This document shows positions 16,000 to 23,843 of a stretch of 31,323 nt of DNA, piece by piece. Origin of the DNA: Angelakisella sp. Lineage in GTDB: Bacteria; Bacillota; Clostridia; Oscillospirales; Ruminococcaceae. Numbering within the stretch: the stretch's first letter is position 1; each line of letters starts with the position of its first letter. The position numbers and the translations under genes are program-made. The stretch covers positions 1 to 31,323 of the forward strand of contig JAHHTR010000014.1 in NCBI GenBank assembly GCA_020024515.1, in the 5' to 3' direction. Below the pieces are notes generated by a model. The model was not told the DNA's origin. It was given only the letters and a program-made list of their open reading frames with translations, and did no database searches.

Positions 16000-16815
16000 C
16001 TATTCTAAATTTAGATGATTTTTTAAAATATATTGCATAATAAAATATAATCCTATTAGCATACTTACACTGATAAGTATCGATATTAAAAATACCATTG
16101 TAATAGGTGCATAAATATTTGATACTGATTCCATTTTGCTGAATACTGTAAAATAGAATGGTGAAAATAGACTAGATAGTATATTAAATGCGGTTGTTAT
16201 ACCTATGTATCCTGCAACAGAACCCAATAACTTGTGTTTTTTCACTGTATGACCGATACAAACAGATGTATAGAAAACCATTATACCCAAAGGCAGAGAG
16301 ATTATGCCCATGATAATTAATTCAATTATTATGATAGTATTGGAAATAGGGGCAAATGAAAAGATTTCTTGGAAAAGATAAGATATAACATTAATTATAT
16401 TTTCAAACCCTGTAAATCCGGATATAAGTATGATTACGGAAGAAACAGTTGCAATTCCTGCAATCAAAGTCCAAATTGATGATACAATAATTTTTGATAA
16501 CAAAAGTTCATGTACACTTACAGGTAATGTGTGCATAAGATAACCTTCATTTGAAGTCATATTTTTATAGAACCTATTTACCAAAAAATATATTGTTATA
16601 AAGTTTGCACTCATCAATATAATTACATATAAGAAAATATAGCTTGCAACAAATATGTCATACAAATCGGAGTTAATTATATTCATATTATATAATTTAT
16701 CAAGAAAGACTCTACCACTTGTGCCAAAAGGAGCAATAAGAAGTACAAGAACATATAGAACTGTAAGAATTTTGTATGTAGAACGAAATTCGTATTTAAT
16801 TAATTTACTTAGCAT
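16000..16815 (-). CDS. ABC-2 type transporter permease
   Basis: 271 residues with about six membrane helices, starting MLSKLIKYEFRSTYKILTVL as in many YtrC/D-type permeases. TSNEGYLMHTLPVSVHELLL is the usual ABC-2 loop after the second helix. Its ATG overlaps the end of the ATPase gene by seven bases. It pairs with the ATPase upstream. The substrate is unknown; such YtrA-controlled pairs are often tied to cell-envelope stress or antibiotics. Confidence 0.85.
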   Translation of the reverse strand: MLSKLIKYEFRSTYKILTVLYVLVLLIAPFGTSGRVFLDKLYNMNIINSDLYDIFVASYIFLYVIILMSANFITIYFLVNRFYKNMTSNEGYLMHTLPVSVHELLLSKIIVSSIWTLIAGIATVSSVIILISGFTGFENIINVISYLFQEIFSFAPISNTIIIIELIIMGIISLPLGIMVFYTSVCIGHTVKKHKLLGSVAGYIGITTAFNILSSLFSPFYFTVFSKMESVSNIYAPITMVFLISILISVSMLIGLYFIMQYILKNHLNLE

Positions 16816-17540
16816 TTGAATACCTCCCTAAACAGTGCATCTATACTTTGATTATGTTCTTCTCGAATATTATCCACATCATCATTAAGCACTATTTTAC
16901 CATATTTAATAAACACAACTTGGTCAAGAACTTTTTCTATATCGCTGATTAAATGTGTTGAAATTATTACAGTTGATTCAGGATTATAGTTTTTTATGAT
17001 TGTATCCAATATATAATCGCGTGAGGCAGGGTCAACACCACCGATAGGCTCATCTAGGACATAAAGTCTTGCATTTCTGCTCATTACCAAAATTAACTGT
17101 ACTTTTTCCTGCGTACCTTTTGACAGATGTTTTAGCTTTTGATTTTGGTCAATGTGTAGATTGCCTAACATCTGCTCAGCTCTTGCTCTGTCAAAGTCAG
17201 CATAAAAGTCCTGAAAGAATTGTACAAGTTCATAAACTTTCATATAGTCATTAAGATAGCTCTTATCAGGTAGGTAAGAAACAAGAGCTTTTGTTTCCTT
17301 GGAAATACTCATTCCACAAACCTGTATACTGCCGTATGTTGGTGTCAGTAGTCCTGCTATTATTTTCATTAATGTTGTTTTTCCGCTTCCGTTTGGTCCC
17401 AATAAACCGATAATCTTACCTTTTTCAAAAGTTAAATCTATACTTGACAGTGCTTCAAAATGAGTATAAATTTTAGTAAGCTTTTCAACTTTAAGTAAAG
17501 GTGCATTATTTATATCAATATTTTGCATCATTTCATTCAT
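16809..17540 (-). CDS. ABC transporter ATP-binding protein, YtrB type
   Basis: 243 residues from ATG 17540. An upstream in-frame ATG (17558) lies inside the regulator gene and lacks a ribosome binding site, whereas GAGGAGG precedes 17540. Motifs are Walker A GLLGPNGSGKTT, signature LSKGTQEKVQL, Walker B LYVLDEPIGGVDP, and H-loop ISTH. It overlaps the regulator's stop (17533) by eight bases and the permease start by seven. It energises the permease at 16000-16815. Confidence 0.9.
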   Translation of the reverse strand: MNEMMQNIDINNAPLLKVEKLTKIYTHFEALSSIDLTFEKGKIIGLLGPNGSGKTTLMKIIAGLLTPTYGSIQVCGMSISKETKALVSYLPDKSYLNDYMKVYELVQFFQDFYADFDRARAEQMLGNLHIDQNQKLKHLSKGTQEKVQLILVMSRNARLYVLDEPIGGVDPASRDYILDTIIKNYNPESTVIISTHLISDIEKVLDQVVFIKYGKIVLNDDVDNIREEHNQSIDALFREVFKC

Positions 17541-17910
17541 TTGTATTTTCCTCCTCAATTATTTCTTCTAAACCGATGCGTATTTTATTTGTGTCATATC
17601 CCAATATTTCCATTTTGCTTAAAAACACTTCTATATTTGTTGTTGCAAAAGTTTTTCGTGTTGTTGCAATAAGTTTTGTATCGTCTGTTACTTCTCTGCC
17701 TATCGTTCGATTTGTTATAAGTAGTCCTTGCTGTTCAAGTAAGGCAAGAGCTTTTTGCATTGTGTTTGGGTTTACTTCTGCTTCTATTGCCAAATCTCGA
17801 ACAGATTTTACTTTTTCACCTGATTTCCATTCACCTGAAACAATAGCCAGTTTTATTGTTTCAGCAAGTTGAATATATATTGGTGAACCGTCATTTATTT
17901 CCCATTTCAT
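17533..17910 (-). CDS. GntR-family regulator, YtrA subfamily
   Basis: 125 residues. The N-terminal winged helix is typical (SPIYIQLAETIKLAIVSGEW, VRDLAIEAEVNPNTMQKALA, LEQQGLLITNRTIGREV). It is followed by the short YtrA-type dimerisation tail, not a long effector domain. A GGAGG box precedes the ATG. As first gene of the operon, it probably represses it through the palindrome at 17938-17957. Confidence 0.9.
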   Translation of the reverse strand: MKWEINDGSPIYIQLAETIKLAIVSGEWKSGEKVKSVRDLAIEAEVNPNTMQKALALLEQQGLLITNRTIGREVTDDTKLIATTRKTFATTNIEVFLSKMEILGYDTNKIRIGLEEIIEEENTNE

Positions 17911-17937
17911 TTTATCACCTCCATATTGTTGTACCTC

Positions 17938-17986
17938 TGTATTAATATCTTAATACAATAATACACGTGAGAGTTTGATTTGTCAA
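17938..17986 (-). promoter_or_regulatory. Promoter and palindromic operator of the YtrA-type operon
   Basis: TTGACA (17981-17986) and TATTAT (17958-17963) on the - strand, 17 bases apart. TGTATTAATATCTTAATACA (17938-17957) is a perfect eight-base inverted repeat with a four-base spacer directly downstream of the -10, over the expected start of transcription. It is a good candidate operator. Confidence 0.75.
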
Positions 17987-18007
17987 TACTTTTTTTGAAA
18001 AAGTATA

Positions 18008-18050
18008 AAAAAAATACCGAAAAAGGCAGATTTAAAGCGATTTTCGGCAT
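18008..18050 (-). terminator. Terminator after the DUF1540 gene
   Basis: ATACCGAAAA and TTTTCGGCAT (18014-18023 and 18041-18050) form a ten-base-pair stem with one G-U in the - strand RNA, followed by a U-run. It lies 36 bases past the DUF1540 stop. Confidence 0.75.
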
Positions 18051-18085
18051 TCAATATTTTTGTGTTTTACATTTTGATTCTGTTT

Positions 18086-18394
18086 TTATTTTGCTTTAAA
18101 GGTTTTACAAAGGCTTTTTGTTCCGTCAAATTCAATATTTACATCATTACTTGTGCATTGACAGTGCGAATTATACATACAGTTGCTTGCGTTACACGAT
18201 ATTTCAAGATTTTCGTTAGGTGTGGTAAAATTGCAACCGCAACTGTTACTTGCCTGTCCACGTGGCATATATGAAGAACAGTTTGTACCGCAACAGTCAG
18301 TTGCACTTGAACCACTTACATTAATATTAGGACGACAACAGCAACCGGAACTGTTACTTGCACAATCACATACACTACAAGAAAGTTTACTCAT
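18086..18394 (-). CDS. Cys-rich DUF1540 protein
   Basis: 102 residues with 16 Cys and no signal peptide. The frame stays open to 18475, but ATG 18394 has AAAGAGGT upstream and starts MSKLSCSVCDC. The last part, ISCNASNCMYNSHCQCTSND, is a DUF1540 motif, and the N-terminal LSCSVCDCASNSSGCCC looks like a diverged first copy. The Cys spacing suggests metal binding. Function is unknown. It is divergent from lgt, which itself ends in a Cys cluster. Confidence 0.8.
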   Translation of the reverse strand: MSKLSCSVCDCASNSSGCCCRPNINVSGSSATDCCGTNCSSYMPRGQASNSCGCNFTTPNENLEISCNASNCMYNSHCQCTSNDVNIEFDGTKSLCKTFKAK

Positions 18395-18492
18395 ATTTTT
18401 ACCTCTTTGTATTAAAATATTATAATGTATACACATTACATAATTATTATTTACAATAAAATAAATATAATACAATGTTAATATTTATTTTG

Positions 18493-18520
18493 TTGTAACT
18501 TTTGTTTTTTGTGGTATAAT
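18493..18520 (+). promoter_or_regulatory. Promoter of lgt
   Basis: TTGTAA (18493-18498) and TATAAT (18515-18520) are 16 bases apart, with an extended -10 TG at 18512-18513. Downstream in the leader is a perfect inverted repeat CTAAATTT-ATCA-AAATTTAG (18536-18555). Confidence 0.65.
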
Positions 18521-18605
18521 ATTTTTTGTTATTTGCTAAATTTATCAAAATTTAGTGTGAACTATAATTTTATACAAAAAATATAAATATGGAGAAGTGA
18601 AAAAA

Positions 18606-19808
18606 ATGACACAAGTTTTACAATTTCCAAAGTTAGGTTGGGAGTTCAATCTAAATCGTGTAGCCTTTAATATTGCGGGTATTGATGTATATTGGTATGG
18701 CATAACATTTGCACTTGCATTTGTTGTCGGATTTATATATTTTATCAGACGCGCAGAAAGAGTGGGTATACACTCAGATGACGCATTTGATGCGGCACTA
18801 TGGGCAGTAGTCGGTGGTGTAATCGGTGCTAGGGCATATTTTGTTATTTTTCAATGGGAAGCACTGTACAAAGATAATCCATGGAAAATTTTCGCATTTC
18901 GTGAAGGTGGACTTGCAATCTATGGTGGCGTAATCGGTGCTATACTTGTAGGATATATTGTTACAAAAATAAAGAAGATACCACTACTGCCATTACTGGA
19001 TATTGGCTTACCGGCATTGCTTATGGGACAGGCAATCGGTAGATGGGGCAATTTTTTTAATATGGAGGCATTTGGCACAAATACAAATTTACCATGGGGT
19101 ATGACATCAAAAACAATAGTTGCTTATTTACAAAGATCTGATGTTATTGCACAGTTAGAAAAATTAGGACAGACAGTAGACCCGAATATGCCTGTACACC
19201 CTACATTTTTCTACGAATTTGTATGGAATTTAATAGGATTTTTAATTCTTGCCTATGTATTTACTCCAAGAAGAAAATATGATGGTGAAATTGCACTTGG
19301 ATATCTTGCATGGTATGGACTTGGCAGAATGTTTATTGAGGGACTACGTACAGATAGCCTTGTTACAGAAATGCCATGGGGTATGATAAGAGTTTCTCAA
19401 TATTTGGGTGGTATACTGTTTGTATTTGGTACAGTAGCGCTCATTTCTTTGCACTTTGTATTAAAGAAAAAAGAATATCAATTATATGTTACAACAGACA
19501 AATCTAAACAAAGAATAGAATATAAAAAAGCACAAATGCAAAATAAACAAAATAAACAAAGTACAAGAACTGCCACAACAACTGCAAGAAATACAACTAA
19601 TACAATAGATGCTGTCGGAAATGCTTTGCTTGTAGACAATATAAACGATAGAATTATACTGACAGAAGATACAGGTAGAAATGATAATCAAGAATATGAT
19701 AATAAGTTTGAGGGAAATTCTGATAACAGTATAGATGATAGCTGTAAATGTGGTTGCGGTAGTAATGATAGCTCCGACTGTGATTGCAATTGTGGTAGTG
19801 ATGATTAA
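18606..19808 (+). CDS. lgt: Prolipoprotein diacylglyceryl transferase with a Cys-rich C-terminal tail
   Basis: Transfers diacylglycerol from phosphatidylglycerol to the lipobox Cys of prolipoproteins in the membrane. ATG 18606 is preferred over GTG 18597, which is only two bases from the GGAG box. Of 400 residues, about 1-290 is the enzyme. It has about seven helices, REGGLAIYGG (99-108), the signature GRWGNFFNMEAFG (145-157), HPTFFYE and GLGRMFIEGLRTDSL. The remaining 110 residues are not part of the usual family: a basic Lys/Gln/Thr-rich stretch, then an acidic Asn/Asp stretch with Cys at 380, 382, 384, 392, 394 and 396. The tail is read in one continuous frame with no sign of a frameshift. 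Its purpose is unknown; metal binding is possible. Confidence 0.92.
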   Translation: MTQVLQFPKLGWEFNLNRVAFNIAGIDVYWYGITFALAFVVGFIYFIRRAERVGIHSDDAFDAALWAVVGGVIGARAYFVIFQWEALYKDNPWKIFAFREGGLAIYGGVIGAILVGYIVTKIKKIPLLPLLDIGLPALLMGQAIGRWGNFFNMEAFGTNTNLPWGMTSKTIVAYLQRSDVIAQLEKLGQTVDPNMPVHPTFFYEFVWNLIGFLILAYVFTPRRKYDGEIALGYLAWYGLGRMFIEGLRTDSLVTEMPWGMIRVSQYLGGILFVFGTVALISLHFVLKKKEYQLYVTTDKSKQRIEYKKAQMQNKQNKQSTRTATTTARNTTNTIDAVGNALLVDNINDRIILTEDTGRNDNQEYDNKFEGNSDNSIDDSCKCGCGSNDSSDCDCNCGSDD

Positions 19809-19829
19809 TTTTAAAATAGAGGTGAAATT

Positions 19830-20678
19830 TTGGCACAAATAATAGATGGAAATTTGGTTGCAAGGAAAATAAGAGAAAATTTAAAAGAAAAAGTAGAGTT
19901 TTTAAAAAGTAGTGGAGAACAAATATCGCTTGCAGTAATAATTGTAGGTGATAATAATCCATCATCGGTTTATGTTAAAAACAAACGTAAAGATTGCGAG
20001 GAGATAGGTATTTTCAGTGCAGAATATGCACTACCAGAAAATACAACGGAAGAAGACCTTTTAAATTTAATTGATGTGCTCAATAATGATGATAAAATAA
20101 ATGGTATATTGGTTCAGTTGCCATTACCAAAACACATTAGTGAAGAAAAGATTTTAAAAAGTGTTAATCCGCTCAAAGATGTAGATGCCTTTCATCCTCA
20201 AAATGTAGGCAGAATAATGCTTGGTGACTATTTGCTTTTGCCATGTACACCGTCAGGTATAATGGATTTGCTTGAATACTATAATATAAATTGTGAAGGC
20301 AAAAGCTGTGTTGTTATTGGTAGAAGCAATATTGTAGGGAAACCTATGGCTATGCTTATGCTGCAAAATAATGCAACGGTGACAATATGCCACAGCAAAA
20401 CTGAAAATTTGGCAGAGCACACAAAAAATGCCGATATACTGATAGTTGCTATTGGTAAGGCAAAGTATATCAAAAGCGATATGATAAAGGAAAATGCTGT
20501 TATAATAGATGTCGGTATGAATAGAGACGAAAATGGAAAACTCTGCGGAGATGTTGATTTTGATGATGTAAAAGAAAAATGTTCATTCATTACACCTGTA
20601 CCTGGTGGTGTTGGACCTATGACAAGGGCAACACTTATGAAGAATACAGTGAACGCAGCACTTTTACAAAAAAAATAA
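19830..20678 (+). CDS. folD: Bifunctional methylenetetrahydrofolate dehydrogenase/cyclohydrolase
   Basis: Interconverts 5,10-methylene- and 10-formyl-tetrahydrofolate with NADP. The 282 residues have the catalytic Tyr48, Lys52 and Lys54 in YVKNKRK, then DGILVQLPLPKHI, GRSNIVGKPMAMLM and TPVPGGVGPMTRATL. The start is TTG 19830 with GAGGTGA upstream. It lies 21 bases after lgt and may be cotranscribed. The Cys-rich lgt tail does not overlap it. Confidence 0.95.
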   Translation: MAQIIDGNLVARKIRENLKEKVEFLKSSGEQISLAVIIVGDNNPSSVYVKNKRKDCEEIGIFSAEYALPENTTEEDLLNLIDVLNNDDKINGILVQLPLPKHISEEKILKSVNPLKDVDAFHPQNVGRIMLGDYLLLPCTPSGIMDLLEYYNINCEGKSCVVIGRSNIVGKPMAMLMLQNNATVTICHSKTENLAEHTKNADILIVAIGKAKYIKSDMIKENAVIIDVGMNRDENGKLCGDVDFDDVKEKCSFITPVPGGVGPMTRATLMKNTVNAALLQKK

Positions 20679-20696
20679 TCAAAAGATATGTAGTGA

Positions 20697-20739
20697 GGAA
20701 TGTTATTGTATAAAAAATAACATTCCTTTAAATTTTTTG
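20697..20739 (+). terminator. Terminator after folD
   Basis: GGAATGTTATT and AATAACATTCC (20697-20707 and 20716-20726) form an 11-base-pair stem, followed by TTTAAATTTTTT. Confidence 0.8.
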
Positions 20740-20763
20740 TTATGAAAATATAAATAATAAAAC

Positions 20764-20948
20764 TTGTATTAGTTACACCGATATAGTATAATAAAATTAC
20801 GTATTAGAATATATACACTTTAAGTTTTAATCGTGTATATAGCAAAAGGTAAAAAATTAGTTTTATGGCTTTAAACGGTTTTTTCGGTAATTTTTAATTG
20901 ATTTAATAAAAGCATATAAATTTAATTTAGGTTTGGAGAGAGAAGAAT
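20764..20948 (+). promoter_or_regulatory. Promoter and long leader of deoB
   Basis: TTGTAT (20764-20769) and TATAAT (20787-20792) are 17 bases apart. The leader to the ATG is then near 150 bases. It holds a perfect nine-base inverted repeat TATATACAC/GTGTATATA (20810-20818 and 20833-20841) and later a GGAG box (20936-20939). I see no match to a known riboswitch. Confidence 0.6.
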
Positions 20949-22136
20949 ATGAAAAAGTATAACAGAATTTTTGTGGTAGTAATGGATTCTATGGGTATAG
21001 GTGCTTTGCCCGATGCGGACAAATACGGCGATGTTGGTGCTGATACATTCGGACATATTGTAAACTACAAAAAAGATTTAAAAATTGAAAATCTTAAAAA
21101 ACTTGGACTTGTAAATTTAAAACAAGTAGAAGAAATTGCTCCTGCTGAAAATCCAATCGGTAAATTTATGCGATTGAAAGAGGCAAGTGTCGGTAAAGAT
21201 ACAATGACAGGACACTGGGAAATGATGGGACTTGAACTTACAGTACCATTCAAAACATTTACAGATACAGGATTCCCACAAGAGCTTATTGAAGAACTTG
21301 AAAAGAGAACAGGCAGAAAAGTTATAGGAAACAAGAGTAGCAGCGGTACAGAAATTCTTGACGAACTTGCAGAAGAAGAAATCAAAAACGGCAGTATGAT
21401 TGTATATACTTCTGCCGATTCAGTTTTGCAAATATGTGGTAACGAAGAAACCTTTGGACTTGAAGAATTATATAAATGTTGTGAAATAGCAAGAGAGCTT
21501 ACAATGAAAGAAGAATGGAGAGTAGGCAGAGTTATCGCACGTCCATATCTTGGTAAGAAAAAAGGTGAGTTTAAGAGAACATCAAACCGCCACGACTATG
21601 CACTTAAACCTTTTGGAAAGACAGCACTTGATGCGCTGAAAGAGAATAATTTTGATGTAATATCAGTAGGTAAAATATCTGATATCTTTGACGGAGAGGG
21701 TATAACAGAGTCCAATAAATCAAAAAGCTCTGTACATGGTATGGAACAAACTATTGATATTGCCAAAAAAAATTTTAATGGTCTTTGCTTTGTAAACCTT
21801 GTTGATTTTGACGCACTATGGGGACACAGACGTGATGTAAAAGGTTATGCGGAAGAAATCGAAAAATTTGATCTTAAACTTGGTGAGTTACTCGATGCAC
21901 TTAAAGATGACGACTTACTGATGATTACAGCAGACCATGGTAATGATCCAACATTTAAGGGTACTGACCATACACGTGAAAGTGTGCCACTGTTAATGTA
22001 CTCAAAATCAATGACAGAAGGTGGTTCATTGGGTGAAGCAGACACATTTGCAGTTATTGGTGCAACTATTGCAGATAACTTTGGTGTAAAAATGCCTGAA
22101 AATACAATAGGCACTTCACTACTTGAAAAACTATAA
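20949..22136 (+). CDS. deoB: Phosphopentomutase
   Basis: Moves phosphate between C1 and C5 of (deoxy)ribose in nucleoside salvage and breakdown. It is an alkaline-phosphatase superfamily enzyme using two metal ions. Of 395 residues, VVVMDSMGIGALPDADKYGD (9-28) opens with the first metal Asp. GHWEMMG, the Thr of KDTMTGHWE, and the C-terminal TADHGNDPTFKGTDHTRESV complete the metal and phosphothreonine sites. It stands alone between two terminators with its own promoter. The usual deo partners are not beside it. Confidence 0.96.
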   Translation: MKKYNRIFVVVMDSMGIGALPDADKYGDVGADTFGHIVNYKKDLKIENLKKLGLVNLKQVEEIAPAENPIGKFMRLKEASVGKDTMTGHWEMMGLELTVPFKTFTDTGFPQELIEELEKRTGRKVIGNKSSSGTEILDELAEEEIKNGSMIVYTSADSVLQICGNEETFGLEELYKCCEIARELTMKEEWRVGRVIARPYLGKKKGEFKRTSNRHDYALKPFGKTALDALKENNFDVISVGKISDIFDGEGITESNKSKSSVHGMEQTIDIAKKNFNGLCFVNLVDFDALWGHRRDVKGYAEEIEKFDLKLGELLDALKDDDLLMITADHGNDPTFKGTDHTRESVPLLMYSKSMTEGGSLGEADTFAVIGATIADNFGVKMPENTIGTSLLEKL

Positions 22137-22150
22137 AACAATTAATAAGA

Positions 22151-22196
22151 AATCTCTGCAAACGTTCTATTTTAATTATGTTTGCAGAGATTTTGT
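22151..22196 (+). terminator. Terminator after deoB
   Basis: AATCTCTGCAAAC and GTTTGCAGAGATT (22151-22163 and 22180-22192) form a 13-base-pair stem with a 16-base AT-rich loop, followed by TTGTTATTT. Confidence 0.8.
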
Positions 22197-22209
22197 TATT
22201 TAGAAGGTA

Positions 22210-22238
22210 TAGACAAAAATATTTTTTATAACTATAAT
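22210..22238 (+). promoter_or_regulatory. Promoter of the cobalamin operon
   Basis: TAGACA (22210-22215) and TATAAT (22233-22238) are 17 bases apart. The first start codon, 22282, is only about 37 bases past the expected transcription start, which leaves no room for a cobalamin riboswitch. Confidence 0.6.
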
Positions 22239-22281
22239 TATATAGCAGATATAAAAATTTATAGAAAATGGAGAAAATAAA

Positions 22282-23046
22282 ATGGTATATTTTGTTGGTG
22301 CAGGTTCAGGCGCCGTTGATTTAATAACTGTTCGTGGTGCTGATTTATTAAAAAAAGCAGATGTAATTATATATGCCGGTAGTTTGGTTAATCCCGAACT
22401 TCTGAGTTATACAAACAAAGAATGTAAGATATATGACAGTGCAAAAATGACACTTGAAGAAGTGCTTGATGTCGTTAAAAATGCGGAAAGCAATAATTTA
22501 ATGACAGTTAGACTTCATACAGGTGATCCATGCCTATATGGAGCAATAAAGGAGCAAATGGACGAGCTTGATGAACTAAATATAAAGTATGATTATGTGC
22601 CGGGTGTATCGAGCTTTTGTGGTGCGGCATCTGCATTAAAGGCAGAATATACACTGCCAAATGTCAGCCAATCTGTAATAATAACACGTATGGCAGGACG
22701 TACACCTGTTCCGCAAAACGAGGAGATGTCAAAACTTGCAAGCCATGGCTGCACAATGGTTATTTTTTTGAGTATGGGTTTATTGCCACAACTTACAGAA
22801 GAACTGTTAAAGGGAGCGTATACAAAGGACAGTCCTGCAGCTATTGTTTATAAAGCTACATGGAAAGATGAAAAGGTATTTTACTGTACAGTCGGTACAC
22901 TTGCCGAAACAGCCCAAAAGAATAATATAACAAAGACAGCACTTGTGACAGTGGGCGATTTTTTAAATCCCTGCTATGAACGTTCAAAGTTATATGATCC
23001 AAACTTCACAACAGAATTTAGACAAGGACTAGACACAAAAGCATAA
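22282..23046 (+). CDS. cbiF: Cobalt-precorrin-4 C11-methyltransferase
   Basis: Methylates C11 of cobalt-precorrin-4 with S-adenosylmethionine in the anaerobic cobalamin route. The 254 residues show the tetrapyrrole methylase fold: MVYFVGAGSGAVDLITVRG at the N-terminus, ADVIIYAGSLVNPELL, the SAM-site segment RLHTGDPCLYGAI, PGVSSFCGAASAL and SQSVIITRMAGRTPVPQNEE. These are CbiF/CobM features, not CbiL. GGAG lies at 22271-22274. First gene of the operon. Confidence 0.95.
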   Translation: MVYFVGAGSGAVDLITVRGADLLKKADVIIYAGSLVNPELLSYTNKECKIYDSAKMTLEEVLDVVKNAESNNLMTVRLHTGDPCLYGAIKEQMDELDELNIKYDYVPGVSSFCGAASALKAEYTLPNVSQSVIITRMAGRTPVPQNEEMSKLASHGCTMVIFLSMGLLPQLTEELLKGAYTKDSPAAIVYKATWKDEKVFYCTVGTLAETAQKNNITKTALVTVGDFLNPCYERSKLYDPNFTTEFRQGLDTKA

Positions 23047-23069
23047 AAAGAAAGGTAATTTATTGATAT

Positions 23070-23810
23070 ATGAAAAAAGTATTTGTTATCGGAATCGGTC
23101 CGGGGGACGAAAAAAATCTGACTGTCTTTGCAAAAGAGGCACTTGAACAGTCAGATTATATATGCGGTTATACCGTATATGTTGACTTAGTAAAATTTTT
23201 GTATCCACAAAAGCCTGTGATATCAACAGGTATGCGACAGGAGGTTCAAAGATGTGAGCTTGCGTTGCAAACAGCAAGTGAGAATAAAATAGTATCTGTA
23301 ATATGCAGTGGAGACAGTGGTGTATATGGTATGGCATCGCTTGTATATGAGCTATGGGCAAATAATCCAAATTACAGTGATGTAGAAATAGAAATTGTAA
23401 GTGGTGTAACAGCGGCCACAAGCGGCAGCGCTGTTCTTGGAGCAGCTCTTTCACATGACTTTGCGTTAGTGTCACTCAGTGATTTATTGACTCCTTGGGA
23501 ACTGATAGAAAAGCGTTTGCATGCTGTATCATCAGCCGATTTTTGCATAGCGATATATAATCCTTGCAGTAAAAAAAGAAATGATTATCTGCAAAAGGCT
23601 TGTGATATTATCTTGCAATATAAAAAGCCTGAAACAGTTTGCGGTTGGGTGCGTAATATCGGCAGAGACGGGGAAGAATACAGAGTATTGACTCTCGGTG
23701 AACTAAAAGACGAACAGTTGGATATGTTCAGTACAGTATTTATTGGAAATGAATATACAAAAATATTAAATGGTAAAATGGTTACACCACGTGGATATAA
23801 AATTAATTAA
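23070..23810 (+). CDS. cbiH: Cobalt-factor III / precorrin-3B C17-methyltransferase
   Basis: Methylates C17 and contracts the macrocycle. The 246 residues have KVFVIGIGPGDEKNLTVFAK, ADYICGYTVYVDLV-like text (SDYICGYTVYVDLVKFL), VICSGDSGVYGMASL, SGVTAATSGSAVLGAALSHD, CIAIYNPCSKKRNDYL and the C-terminal IGNEYTKILNGKMVTPRGY. These are typical of CbiH/CobJ. A separate C-terminal iron-sulfur domain seen in some relatives is absent. AAAGG lies 14 bases before the ATG, rather far. Confidence 0.93.
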   Translation: MKKVFVIGIGPGDEKNLTVFAKEALEQSDYICGYTVYVDLVKFLYPQKPVISTGMRQEVQRCELALQTASENKIVSVICSGDSGVYGMASLVYELWANNPNYSDVEIEIVSGVTAATSGSAVLGAALSHDFALVSLSDLLTPWELIEKRLHAVSSADFCIAIYNPCSKKRNDYLQKACDIILQYKKPETVCGWVRNIGRDGEEYRVLTLGELKDEQLDMFSTVFIGNEYTKILNGKMVTPRGYKIN

Positions 23811-23843
23811 TATTTATAATACAAACTGATAGTAGGTGAAAAA

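Noticed and set aside
19482..19965. Two - strand reading frames over the lgt tail
   Set aside because: Low-complexity Ile/Thr- and Tyr/His-rich products of reversed tail codons. The + strand lgt frame is continuous with good codons.
20860..20905. Possible terminator or riboswitch in the deoB leader around ACGGTTTTTTCGGT
   Set aside because: The two CGG parts are direct, not inverted, repeats and do not form a stem.
22137..22281. Cobalamin riboswitch before cbiF
   Set aside because: Only 85 bases between the deoB terminator and the ATG, and no recognisable B12 box. Reported as an absence.
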